Below are positions 16,573-24,600 of a stretch of DNA of 64,000 nt, in pieces. This DNA is from G965227875 sp965227875. GTDB lineage: Bacteria; Pseudomonadota; Alphaproteobacteria; Rhizobiales; JAJFHC01. The stretch is taken from the NCBI GenBank assembly GCA_965227875.1, contig OZ245783.1, forward strand, positions 4,526,001-4,590,000, given 5' to 3'. The position numbers were made by a program, and so were the translations under genes. How positions within the stretch are numbered: position 1 is the stretch's first letter; every line of letters starts with the position of its first letter. Below the pieces are notes generated by a model. That model did no database searches. It saw nothing but the letters and a program-made list of their open reading frames with translations, and was not told the origin of the DNA.

Positions 16573-17739
16573 CTAGCCGGAACCGTCAATCTCCCGCGAG
16601 CCGGCATCAAGTTCCTCGATTTCGCGCAATATCTCGTCGGTATGCGCACCGAGGCCGGGCGCGGCGGCCAGATCGGGCACCGTGCCGTTGCGGAATCTGG
16701 CCGGCACCGCCGGCGCGGGGAACGTGCCCAGTTCGGCGTCGGGCTGGTCGACGAGTGCGCCGCGTTCGCGCATGTAGGAATCGGAAAGAAGGTCGAGCGA
16801 ATCCATAACCGGACCCACGGTCACGTCGGCGGCCTCGAAGAGGCGAAGCGCCTCCTCGCGGTCGTGCGACCGGATGAAATCGCCGATTTCCCGGTCGAGT
16901 TCCTGCCGGTTGTCCACCCTGGCGCCATGGGTCGCGAATTTCGGGTCGCGGATCAGGTCCGGCTTGCCGATGGCCCGGAACAGCCGGGCCACCATCGGCT
17001 CGGTGGCCGCAGAAAGGGCGACATGCCGGCCGTCTCGGGTTTCGTAGACATTGCGGGGGGCATGGGTCGGAGAACTGGAGCCCTGGCGCGGCGTCGGCCG
17101 GCCCGTCAGTTTCGCTTCGAGCGTCAGGGGTCCGAGCATGGAAAAGAGCGGTTCCAGCAGGGACACGTCGATGACGTCCCCCTGCCCGGTCTTCTCCGCC
17201 GCACGCACGGCCGCGAGGATCGCGCAGGCGCCGAACAGCCCGGCGAAGGCGTCCGCCATGGCGAAGGGCGGCAGGACGGGCTCGCGGTCAGCGAAACCGT
17301 TCATGGCGGCGAAGCCGGAATAGGCCTCGATCAACGATCCGAACCCCGGTTTGTGCGCATATGGGCCGTCCTGGCCCCAACCGGATATGCGCAGGATCAC
17401 CAAGGCCGGGTTGATCTTCCAGATTTCGTCCGGCGCGAGCCCCATCTTTTCCAGCGTGCCCGGCCGGAAGTTTTCCACCAGCACGTCGGCGGTCTTCAGC
17501 AAGGCCTTCAGGATATCCATGGAGCCGTCCGCCCGAAGGTCGAGCCCGAGCGATCGTTTGCCCCGCCCGTAGACCTTCCACCAGGTCTCGACGCCGTCGC
17601 AGGTCCAGTTGCGGAGACTGTCGCCGTTTTCCGGATGCTCGACCTTGATCACGTCCGCGCCGAGATCGGCGAGCACATGGGTCGTGATGTTTCCCGAAAC
17701 CAGGCGCGACAGGTCGACGATGCGAATGTCGGACAACAT
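16573..17739 (-). CDS. Class III (CaiB/BaiF) CoA-transferase
   Basis: A 388-residue CaiB/BaiF-family protein. The N-terminus MLSDIRIVDLSRLVSGNITTHVLADLGADVIKVEHPENGD is the usual CoA-binding start. The catalytic Asp region is TGQGDVIDVSLLEPLFSM (about 165), followed by NVYETRDGRHVALSA and the C-terminal HTDEILREI. The family moves CoA between carboxylic acids. ATG 17739 is preferred to an in-frame GTG at 17787 because conservation begins at MLSDIRI. It is the first gene of the minus-strand series and could activate an acid imported by the downstream transporter; that link is inference. Confidence 0.9.
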   Translation of the reverse strand: MLSDIRIVDLSRLVSGNITTHVLADLGADVIKVEHPENGDSLRNWTCDGVETWWKVYGRGKRSLGLDLRADGSMDILKALLKTADVLVENFRPGTLEKMGLAPDEIWKINPALVILRISGWGQDGPYAHKPGFGSLIEAYSGFAAMNGFADREPVLPPFAMADAFAGLFGACAILAAVRAAEKTGQGDVIDVSLLEPLFSMLGPLTLEAKLTGRPTPRQGSSSPTHAPRNVYETRDGRHVALSAATEPMVARLFRAIGKPDLIRDPKFATHGARVDNRQELDREIGDFIRSHDREEALRLFEAADVTVGPVMDSLDLLSDSYMRERGALVDQPDAELGTFPAPAVPARFRNGTVPDLAAAPGLGAHTDEILREIEELDAGSREIDGSG

Positions 17740-17851
17740 GACGTCTTCAGCCCTCACCTTGTCTTGAGCAATGAACTCAGGCGGCACAATAGGCCAAAAG
17801 GCCGTCCGGCACAGGTGGGCTGAGAAAAGTGTGAGGGAAAACTGGTGAAAT

Positions 17852-17927
17852 TGGTGAGCGCGGAAGGACTCGAACCTTCGACCGTCTGATTAAAAGTCAG
17901 ATGCTCTACCACCTGAGCTACGCGCCC
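17852..17927 (-). tRNA. tRNA-Lys (anticodon TTT)
   Basis: A 76-nt tRNA with acceptor stem GGGCGCG pairing CGCGCTC (one G-U), D arm GCTCAGGTGGTAGAGC, anticodon stem-loop CTGACTTTTAATCAG with anticodon TTT, T arm TTCGAGTC flanked by pairing bases, and an encoded 3' CCA. It stands alone between the CoA-transferase gene and an oppositely oriented membrane-protein gene. Confidence 0.97.
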
Positions 17928-17946
17928 GACCCGAAGAATCGCCGGG

Positions 17947-17975
17947 ACATTAGTGGCGCTGTTCCCTGCGGTCAA
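17947..17975 (-). promoter_or_regulatory. Sigma-70-type promoter of tRNA-Lys
   Basis: On the minus strand TTGACC (-35, 17970-17975), a 17-nt spacer and TAATGT (-10, 17947-17952) put the start site about 12-14 nt before the tRNA 5' end at 17927. It is one of the best matches to the consensus in the window. Confidence 0.7.
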
Positions 17976-18110
17976 CCACGAAGTCTCCCGTCGGACGTAT
18001 TGCCGCGAATGTTCCGGAATCCCGCATCGAGTCTCCATCGTTCCTTACACCGGCCGATGTCGGTATACTGTGCGCGCGGCAAGCGACCTGCAGAACGGAG
18101 ACCGCGAACA

Positions 18111-19100
18111 ATGGCCGAACCGGAAACCGACGGGCCAGGAGGGGACAAGGCGAAATACGCGTTTCGTTTCGACCGTGACATCAACGAGGAAACGGGCGAA
18201 ACGGTTGAAATCGCCGAAGCGAACAGTCCGCCAGCGCCGGCAACGGACACGACGCCCCGGCAGGCGGAACCGGAGCCTGAAAGGACGGTCTCGGTTGCGG
18301 TGAAACCATCACTTGCCGCCGTCGCGCCCGCAGAAAAACGACCTCTCCCGCCGGCTGCGGAGGAGGAGGCCAGGCCCCCTGCTCCTACCCCTACCTCGGA
18401 TCCGACGGGAGACGAACGCCCCAAGAGGGAATGGAAGCCGATCTCCGCCCCCGAACCGTCGCGGACTGTGCGGCGGACCGAGGCGGTGGAACGGGAAGAC
18501 GACGCGGACGACGCGGATGAAGAACAGGACACGCTCGCGGGCCTCATCGCGGGCCGCAAGCTCGAGACCCCCGAAGCCGAACGCACCTTCCTGCTGACGC
18601 TCTCGCGCGACCAACGCCTCAGGTATGCCGACCTGGTCCAGGCCAACGAGCGTCTCGACTTCGATCGCGAGCGCCTCGCGGCCGACGAAGAGCAGGTCGC
18701 CGTCGAAAGAGAGCGCATCGACGCTGCAGACCGCGCACGGCGCGAAACCCATGCGGCCGAGTTCGGCCGTTCGGTGCTCAGGATCGTGGTCGGACTCAAT
18801 GGCTCGGGATGCCTCGTGCTTGTCCTGCTCTGGGCTGCGCTGGGCGCGCTGGGAACCTCACCCGACACCGGGAATTTCCGTCTGGCACTGTGGAGCTTCG
18901 CTGGCGGCACGCTCTCTGGTGCCCTGTCCGCCGCCTGCGCCTATGCACGCCACGGATTTCTGGGCTCTATGGCCCGGGACGGCCGTCCGTCTTCACTAGC
19001 GGGGAGCTTCCGTATCCTCGCCGGGCTGCTTGCCGGCGGCGGCATGGGCCTGTTCGTGATCGCGATCGTGCTTGTCGGCTCCGGCCTTCCGATGCGCTGA
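18111..19100 (+). CDS. Unknown membrane protein with disordered N-terminus and coiled coil
   Basis: The family of this 329-residue protein is not recognised. Residues 1-150 are acidic, Pro/Glu/Ala-rich and probably disordered. At about 165-225 there is a charged helix (LVQANERLDFDRERLAADE) that should form a coiled coil. The last 100 residues hold three hydrophobic segments (about 225-250, 260-283 and 300-325), so the C-terminus is membrane-embedded with a long cytoplasmic arm. ATG 18111 has GGAGA 9 nt upstream; earlier in-frame starts would overlap the tRNA region. A TATACT -10-like element sits at 18064-18069. It is followed by the sugar kinase gene after 20 nt. Confidence 0.75.
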   Translation: MAEPETDGPGGDKAKYAFRFDRDINEETGETVEIAEANSPPAPATDTTPRQAEPEPERTVSVAVKPSLAAVAPAEKRPLPPAAEEEARPPAPTPTSDPTGDERPKREWKPISAPEPSRTVRRTEAVEREDDADDADEEQDTLAGLIAGRKLETPEAERTFLLTLSRDQRLRYADLVQANERLDFDRERLAADEEQVAVERERIDAADRARRETHAAEFGRSVLRIVVGLNGSGCLVLVLLWAALGALGTSPDTGNFRLALWSFAGGTLSGALSAACAYARHGFLGSMARDGRPSSLAGSFRILAGLLAGGGMGLFVIAIVLVGSGLPMR

Positions 19101-19120
19101 CAGCCGGCACCTGACACGGC

Positions 19121-20011
19121 ATGCGGATCGGGATCGATTTCGGCGGCACCAAGATCGAGGGAATTGCACTCGATGCCAACGGTGCCGAACAGGCCCGCAT
19201 CCGGGTCCCGACCCGGCGTGGGGACTATACGGCGAGCTGCGAGCAGGTCCGCGACCTCGTCGCGCGCCTGTCGCGGGCGGCCGGTGCGCCCGCTTCCCGG
19301 GTCGGCATCGGCATCCCGGGTGCCCCGTCTCCGCAAACCGGCCTGATCAAGAACGCAAACTCGACCTGGCTTATCGGTCACGACCTTCGCGGGGACCTCG
19401 AAGCCGCCCTCGGTCTGCCAGTGACAATCGCAAACGACGCCAACTGCCTCGCCCTTTCGGAGGCCGTCGACGGTGCAGGCACGGGCCATCGGCTGGTCTT
19501 CACGGCCATTCTGGGCACCGGGGTCGGCGCCGGGATCGCCGTGGATGGGCGCATCCACACAGGACCCAACGCGATCGCCGGCGAATGGGGGCACAACCCC
19601 CTGCCCTGGCCCGCGGACAACGAGAGACCCGGTCCGGCCTGTTACTGCGGCAAGTCCGGCTGCATCGAAACCTGGTTGTCCGGTCCCGGTCTTGCCCGGC
19701 GTCATCAGGACGACACCGGGGAAACGCTCGACCCGCAACAGATCGTCTCGAACATGCGAAGCCGCGATGCCGGCGCGAAAGAGACGTTCGGGCTGTATGT
19801 GGACCGGTTGTCGCGCGCGCTGGCCTGCGTGATCAACATCCTTGATCCGGATGTGGTGGTTCTGGGCGGCGGGTTGTCGAATATCAACGAACTATATACC
19901 TTGATTGGCGACAATCTCGGTGCGTATGTGTTCTCCGACACGTGCGTGACGCCCGTCTTGAAGGCGGCACATGGGGACGCGAGCGGCGTCAGGGGAGCAG
20001 CCTGGTTATGA
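19121..20011 (+). CDS. mak: ROK-family fructokinase
   Basis: A 296-residue ROK kinase close to E. coli Mak (YajF). It has the ATP-binding N-terminus MRIGIDFGGTKIEGIALD, the sugar-binding stretch KNANSTWLIGHDL, the catalytic Asp in TIANDANCLALSEAVDG, and the zinc motif GEWGHNPLPWP followed by CYCGKSGCIETWLSGPG (C-x-C-x4-C). The C-terminus INILDPDVVVLGGGLSN ... HGDASGVRGAAWL is typical. It probably phosphorylates fructose, with possible activity on mannose or glucose. It overlaps the next gene by 4 nt (ATGA), implying a shared transcript. Confidence 0.9.
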   Translation: MRIGIDFGGTKIEGIALDANGAEQARIRVPTRRGDYTASCEQVRDLVARLSRAAGAPASRVGIGIPGAPSPQTGLIKNANSTWLIGHDLRGDLEAALGLPVTIANDANCLALSEAVDGAGTGHRLVFTAILGTGVGAGIAVDGRIHTGPNAIAGEWGHNPLPWPADNERPGPACYCGKSGCIETWLSGPGLARRHQDDTGETLDPQQIVSNMRSRDAGAKETFGLYVDRLSRALACVINILDPDVVVLGGGLSNINELYTLIGDNLGAYVFSDTCVTPVLKAAHGDASGVRGAAWL

Positions 20012-20844
20012 CCGGCACGGGGTCGGATTTCTGGATCAAGTTCTGGGGCGTGCGCGGGTCGATGCCGAGACCCGGAACGGCCTATTCGGGGTTCGGAGGC
20101 AACACCGCGTGTGTCGAAGTGGGGTGCGACGGCCGTATCCTCGTGTTCGATGCGGGATCCGGGGCGTCCGACCTGGGCGACGATCTCGTGCGTCGCGAGG
20201 TGACGGACTTCGACCTGTTTCTCACACACGCCCATCTCGACCACATCGTCGGCCTGCCCTTTTTCTCGCCATTCTTCCGCCACGGTGTCAGCGCGCGCGT
20301 CTGGGCCGGCGATATCAGCGGGAAGACCACGACGCGGGAGATGGTGGGCGCCCTCATGTCGCCCCCGTTCCTCCCCATCACGCCCGACATTTTCTCCGCC
20401 GACATCGACTATCGCGACTTCTCGACGGGCGAGGACATCGACCTTTCGCCCCGTCTGCGCCTGAAGACCGCCTGTCTCAATCATCCGGGTGGCGCCACGG
20501 GATACCGGATCGAGTACGGCGGACGCGTCGCCTGCTATGTCACGGACACCGAGCATGTCATCGGTAAACCGGACAAGACCGTCCTGGACCTGATCGAGGG
20601 TGCGGATCTGGTGATCTACGATTGCGCCTTCACCGATGAGGAGTTCCTGCCCTGCAAGGGCTTCGGCCATTCGACGTGGCGCGAGGGCGTGGCATTGTGC
20701 GAAACGGCAGGCGCCGGTCGGCTGGTGGCCTTCCACCATCATACCAAGCATACGGACGACGACATGACGGAGATCGAAACCAGCCTCCAGAGCCTTCGTC
20801 CCGGGTCGCTTGTCGCACGCGAGGGAATGGTGCTCGAGGTCTGA
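20008..20844 (+). CDS. Metallo-beta-lactamase-fold hydrolase
   Basis: The 278-residue protein has metal ligands in THAHLDHIVGLPFF (HxHxDH), a later His in NHPGGATGYRI, an Asp in YVTDTEHV and a closing HHHTKHTDDDM. It starts FWIKFWGVRGSMPRPG with GGNTACVEV, the pattern of a cytoplasmic MBL subfamily often annotated as phosphodiesterase-like. The substrate is unknown. ATG overlaps the kinase stop codon. An ordinary signal peptide is absent. Confidence 0.85.
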   Translation: MTGTGSDFWIKFWGVRGSMPRPGTAYSGFGGNTACVEVGCDGRILVFDAGSGASDLGDDLVRREVTDFDLFLTHAHLDHIVGLPFFSPFFRHGVSARVWAGDISGKTTTREMVGALMSPPFLPITPDIFSADIDYRDFSTGEDIDLSPRLRLKTACLNHPGGATGYRIEYGGRVACYVTDTEHVIGKPDKTVLDLIEGADLVIYDCAFTDEEFLPCKGFGHSTWREGVALCETAGAGRLVAFHHHTKHTDDDMTEIETSLQSLRPGSLVAREGMVLEV

Positions 20845-20962
20845 GCCGTCTAGGGTTCACGATGAAGCGAACCTCAATTGAATGGACATGGACCGGCCGG
20901 ACAGCGTTTAAGACGCCCTGTGGGCGGCTTTGTTCGTTCCGTTCAATCCGGACAGGTCTGGC

Positions 20963-22339
20963 ATGAAGCTTCTCGGAGAAAGTCACGACGGCCGGCAGAT
21001 GCTGGCGGAGGTCTCCAGCGATCTGGCGAAGGGAACGCTGCAGCAGTTTCCCCGCCGTGTGCTCGACGCCATCGAACGACACGACGACGCCAGCGAAGTC
21101 CTGATCAAGATCATCCAGTTCACGATCTTCTCGATCTTCGGGATACTGTTCCTCGTGTCGCCCCGCACCGACGCGGGCACAACGTTCGCCCTCGCCCCTT
21201 ATGCGATCGGAACCTATCTCGTGCTGACGGCGATCGGTCTCGTCTGGGCGATCCGACGGCGCCTGCCGGACTGGGCGGTCTACGTCTCGATCTTCTTCGA
21301 TGTCAGCCTGCTGATGTCCCTCATCTGGAGCTTCCACATCCAGTACCAGCAGGAAGCCTCGTTCTACCTCAAGGCCCCGACCCTGCTCTACATCTTCATT
21401 TTCATCGCCCTGCGGGCCTTGCGCTTCAGGCCCCGATTCGTCGCGGCCGCCGGGCTCATGGCCGCCCTCGGCTGGCTGCTGATGATCGCCTATGTCGTCT
21501 ATTCCGACCCGCAGGACACGATGATCACGAGGGACTACGTGTCCTACATCACCAGCAATTCGATCCTGCTCGGCGCGGAGTTCGACAAGGTCATCTCAAT
21601 TCTCATGGTGACAGGCGTGCTGGCCCTCGTGCTCCACAGGGGGCGAAAGCTGCTCATCCAGGCCATCAGCGAACAGACCGCGGCCCGCGATCTCTCCCGC
21701 TTCTTCGATGCGTCCGTGGCAACCCAGATCACCGGCACCGACAAGACCGTGAATGCGGGCGACGGTGTCGTCCGTCAGGCGGCCATCCTCAATGTCGACA
21801 TCCGCGGGTTCACCGTCATGGCGGCGGGCATGCCGGCAAGCGACGTCATGGCCCTGCTGACCGAGTACCAGCACAGGATCGTGCCGATCATCCAGTCCCA
21901 TGGCGGGACCATCGACAAATTCCTGGGCGACGGGATCATGGCGACGTTCGGGGCGGTGGCCGACAGCGAAAGCTTCGCCGCCGATGCCCTGCGCTGCACC
22001 TATGCGGTCATCGAGGCCGCCGGCGAATGGCAGGAGGAAAGGCGCGCGCAAGGGCTGGAACCGCTCCAGATCAATGCCAGCGTGGCGTCGGGCCCGATCG
22101 TCTTCGGCGCCGTGGGAGACCGCAACCGGCTGGAATACACCGTCATCGGCGCAGCCGTGAACCTCTCGGCGAAGCTCGAGAAGTTCAACAAGGACCTGGG
22201 CGTGAGCGCGGTGACGAATGCCGAAACCCTCGAACTGGCCCTCTCCCAGGGGTTCGTGGCGCCCCGCGACATCAGCATAGAGGAACGCGGCATACCGGGG
22301 GTGTCCGGCAACCACCGCATCGCCTCGCTCTGTCCCTGA
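20963..22339 (+). CDS. Membrane-bound class III adenylate/guanylate cyclase
   Basis: A 458-residue protein. The N-terminal 230 residues contain about six membrane helices (roughly 50-66, 78-98, 104-125, 138-152, 158-180 and 210-225). The catalytic domain spans 270-455: metal Asp279 (ILNVDIRGFT), Asp323 (FLGDGIMATFG), and the transition-state motif IGAAVNLSAKLEKFNK, where Asn400 is present and the usual Arg is Lys404. I chose ATG 20963 over an in-frame TTG at 20930. A weak 5-bp hairpin CGCCC/GGGCG followed by GCTTTGTT lies at 20914-20933. Class III cyclases with this membrane module make cAMP in characterised cases. A cNMP-binding gene lies at 38211. Confidence 0.88.
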   Translation: MKLLGESHDGRQMLAEVSSDLAKGTLQQFPRRVLDAIERHDDASEVLIKIIQFTIFSIFGILFLVSPRTDAGTTFALAPYAIGTYLVLTAIGLVWAIRRRLPDWAVYVSIFFDVSLLMSLIWSFHIQYQQEASFYLKAPTLLYIFIFIALRALRFRPRFVAAAGLMAALGWLLMIAYVVYSDPQDTMITRDYVSYITSNSILLGAEFDKVISILMVTGVLALVLHRGRKLLIQAISEQTAARDLSRFFDASVATQITGTDKTVNAGDGVVRQAAILNVDIRGFTVMAAGMPASDVMALLTEYQHRIVPIIQSHGGTIDKFLGDGIMATFGAVADSESFAADALRCTYAVIEAAGEWQEERRAQGLEPLQINASVASGPIVFGAVGDRNRLEYTVIGAAVNLSAKLEKFNKDLGVSAVTNAETLELALSQGFVAPRDISIEERGIPGVSGNHRIASLCP

Positions 22340-22353
22340 CGGACGGCCCCTGA

Positions 22354-23550
22354 CTACTTGTAGGGGTCGGCGGCGTCCCTGAGTCCGTCTCCGAAGAAGT
22401 TGAACGCGAGGATCACCATGATCACCGGCAGCATTGGCAGCATGATCCAGGGATAGAATTCGATCGCGGCGAGATTCTGGGCCTCGTTCAACAGCACGCC
22501 CCAGCTCGTGATCGGCGGCCGAAGCCCCAGGCCGAGGAAGGACAGTGCCGTTTCCCCGAGGATCATCGCCGGGATCGACAATGTCGCGCTGGCGATCAGG
22601 TGGCTCATGAAGTTGGGCAGCAGATGCCGGCCGATCACGCGTTTGGGGCGCGCGCCCATCAGCACCGCGGCGGTCGCGTAGTCCTCTTCCCGCAGGGCCA
22701 GGAGCTTGGATCTGACAGCGCGGGCGAGGCCCGGCCAGTCCAGCAGGCCGAGGATGACCGATATGCCCATGAAGATCAGTATGGGCGACCAGTTGACCGG
22801 CAAGGCCGCGGATAGCGCCAGCCACAGGGGCAGTTCGGGAAGCGAACGGAGCACTTCGATGATGCGCTGGACCGTCGAATCCACCCATCCGCCGTAATAG
22901 CCGGCGAGGCCACCCAGCGTGATACCCAGAACGAAGGAAATCAGGATGCCGATGAGGCCCACCGTGAGCGAGATCCGGGTGCCATAGATGATCCGGCTGT
23001 TCATGTCGTGACCCAGACGGTCGGTTCCGAAGGGGTAGAAGACGCCGCCTTCCGCCGGACATACGAGATGGAAATCCATCTCGAACAACGTCCAGAGCTT
23101 GTACTCGTCACCCCGGCAGAAGAAACGCAGCGGATACACCTTTTCCGGGTTCTCCGTATATTCCCATCTAAAGGTTTCGAGATTGGCCTTGGCGTCGTAA
23201 CCGTAGACGAACGGTCCGACGAACTCGCCCTCGTGGAAAAGATGGATCGACTGGGGCGGCGCGTAGAGATACTCGGAATTCCGGCTCTCGACGTTGTAGG
23301 GCGCGATCATCTCGACGAACGGGATCGACAGATAGACGAGCAGCAGAAAGAGACCAGAGACAAGCGCCAGCTTGTGACGGCGGAATTTCCACCACATCAT
23401 CTTCCACTGCGACGCAAGATAGAAGCGTTCCTGCTCCTTGGTCAGCGTCTCTGCGGTGTACGGGTCGAACGGTGCCGGATTGACGTAATGCGGAAGTACA
23501 CCGTCGCCATCGACGAGGCCCGGGTTGTTCTGGCTCGTGGTCTCGCTCAT
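22354..23550 (-). CDS. Oligopeptide-type ABC transporter permease (OppC-like)
   Basis: A 398-residue permease with a long hydrophilic N-terminus (about 60 residues), a first helix (62-80), then an unusually long periplasmic stretch of about 90 residues (EFVGPFVYGYDAKAN ... FYPFGTDRLGHDM). The BPD_transp_1 core follows, with the EAA-type loop AAVLMGARPKRVIGRHLLPN. The C-terminus LAFNFFGDGLRDAADPYK is typical of OppC. Its ATG overlaps the OppB stop (ATGA). It ends 15 nt from the convergent cyclase gene with no obvious terminator between. Confidence 0.9.
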   Translation of the reverse strand: MSETTSQNNPGLVDGDGVLPHYVNPAPFDPYTAETLTKEQERFYLASQWKMMWWKFRRHKLALVSGLFLLLVYLSIPFVEMIAPYNVESRNSEYLYAPPQSIHLFHEGEFVGPFVYGYDAKANLETFRWEYTENPEKVYPLRFFCRGDEYKLWTLFEMDFHLVCPAEGGVFYPFGTDRLGHDMNSRIIYGTRISLTVGLIGILISFVLGITLGGLAGYYGGWVDSTVQRIIEVLRSLPELPLWLALSAALPVNWSPILIFMGISVILGLLDWPGLARAVRSKLLALREEDYATAAVLMGARPKRVIGRHLLPNFMSHLIASATLSIPAMILGETALSFLGLGLRPPITSWGVLLNEAQNLAAIEFYPWIMLPMLPVIMVILAFNFFGDGLRDAADPYK

Positions 23551-24572
23551 GCCGAGGTCCCCCCGCCAAGCCTGATCCGGGGATCGAGGATTGCCAGCAA
23601 TATGTCAGAGAGAAGCATGCCCAGAACCGTAAGGATGGACACGAACAGCAGGATGAAGCCGGCCAGGTAGAGATCCTGGCTCGCCAGCGAGTCCAGCAGA
23701 ACCGGTCCGATGGTCGGAAGGTTCAGCACCACCGACACGATGACGGATCCGGAGATGAGGCCCGGCAGAAGGTTGCCGATGTCCGCGATGAACGGGTTCA
23801 GGGACATACGCAGCGGATACTTGATCAGCAGGCGGCGTTCATCGAGGCCTTTGGCACGGCCCGTGACCACGTACTGTTTCTGCAGCTCGTCGAGAAGGTT
23901 GGCCCTCAGGCGACGGATCATCGCCGCGGTGCCGGACGTCCCGATGACGATGACGGGAATGACCAGGTGGGCGAGAACCGACCCCACCTTGCCCATTGTC
24001 CAGGGTTGGTCGATGTAGCTGGGGTCCATAAGCCCGCCGACCGACAGCCCGAACCAGACGTTCGCGTAATAGAGCAGGATAAGCCCGAGCAGGAAGTTCG
24101 GCGTCGCGAGACCGATATAGCCGAGCAGCGTGAACCCGTAGTCGCCCCAGCTGTATTGCCGTGTCGCCGAGTAGATGCCGATCGGAAAGGCCACGATGTA
24201 GACGAACAGCACGGTCGCGGCATTGAGGATGATTGTGAGGAACAGCCCCTCGCCGACCACTTCCTCGACCGGCTTGGAATGTTCGAACGACCAGCCCCAG
24301 TTGCCCTGCAGCAGGCCGTTGAATTCACCCGCTGACGGCCAGGCCCCGACCCACATGAGGTATTGCTGCCACATCGGCTTGTCGAAACCGAACTGTTCGC
24401 GCAGGAACTCCAGCTTTTCGAGGCCGGCTTCCTCTCCTCGCGCCTTCAGTTCGGCCACCTGGTTCGACAGGTAATCGCCCGGCGGGAGCTGGATGATGAT
24501 GAACGTCAGGATGCTGATGGCGATCAGCGTCGGAATCATCACGAAGAGGCGCTGAACCAGATAACGCAACAT
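23547..24572 (-). CDS. Oligopeptide-type ABC transporter permease (OppB-like)
   Basis: The 341-residue permease starts MLRYLVQRLFVMIPTLIAISILTFIIIQLPPGDYL, the classic OppB/DppB N-terminus. A periplasmic segment carries REQFGFDKPMWQQYLMWV. The ATPase-contact loop is KQYVVTGRAKGLDERRLLIKYPLR, and the C-terminus ends LLAILDPRIRLGGGTSA. Start ATG 24572 is chosen by homology; the longer frame would run into the binding-protein gene. Confidence 0.92.
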   Translation of the reverse strand: MLRYLVQRLFVMIPTLIAISILTFIIIQLPPGDYLSNQVAELKARGEEAGLEKLEFLREQFGFDKPMWQQYLMWVGAWPSAGEFNGLLQGNWGWSFEHSKPVEEVVGEGLFLTIILNAATVLFVYIVAFPIGIYSATRQYSWGDYGFTLLGYIGLATPNFLLGLILLYYANVWFGLSVGGLMDPSYIDQPWTMGKVGSVLAHLVIPVIVIGTSGTAAMIRRLRANLLDELQKQYVVTGRAKGLDERRLLIKYPLRMSLNPFIADIGNLLPGLISGSVIVSVVLNLPTIGPVLLDSLASQDLYLAGFILLFVSILTVLGMLLSDILLAILDPRIRLGGGTSA

Positions 24573-24600
24573 GCAATTGTCCCCAGCCGTTTCTTGTTGG

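Noticed and set aside
20914..20933. Rho-independent terminator between the MBL-fold and cyclase genes
   Set aside because: The stem is only 5 bp and the T-run is interrupted (GCTTTGTT); mentioned in the cyclase entry only.
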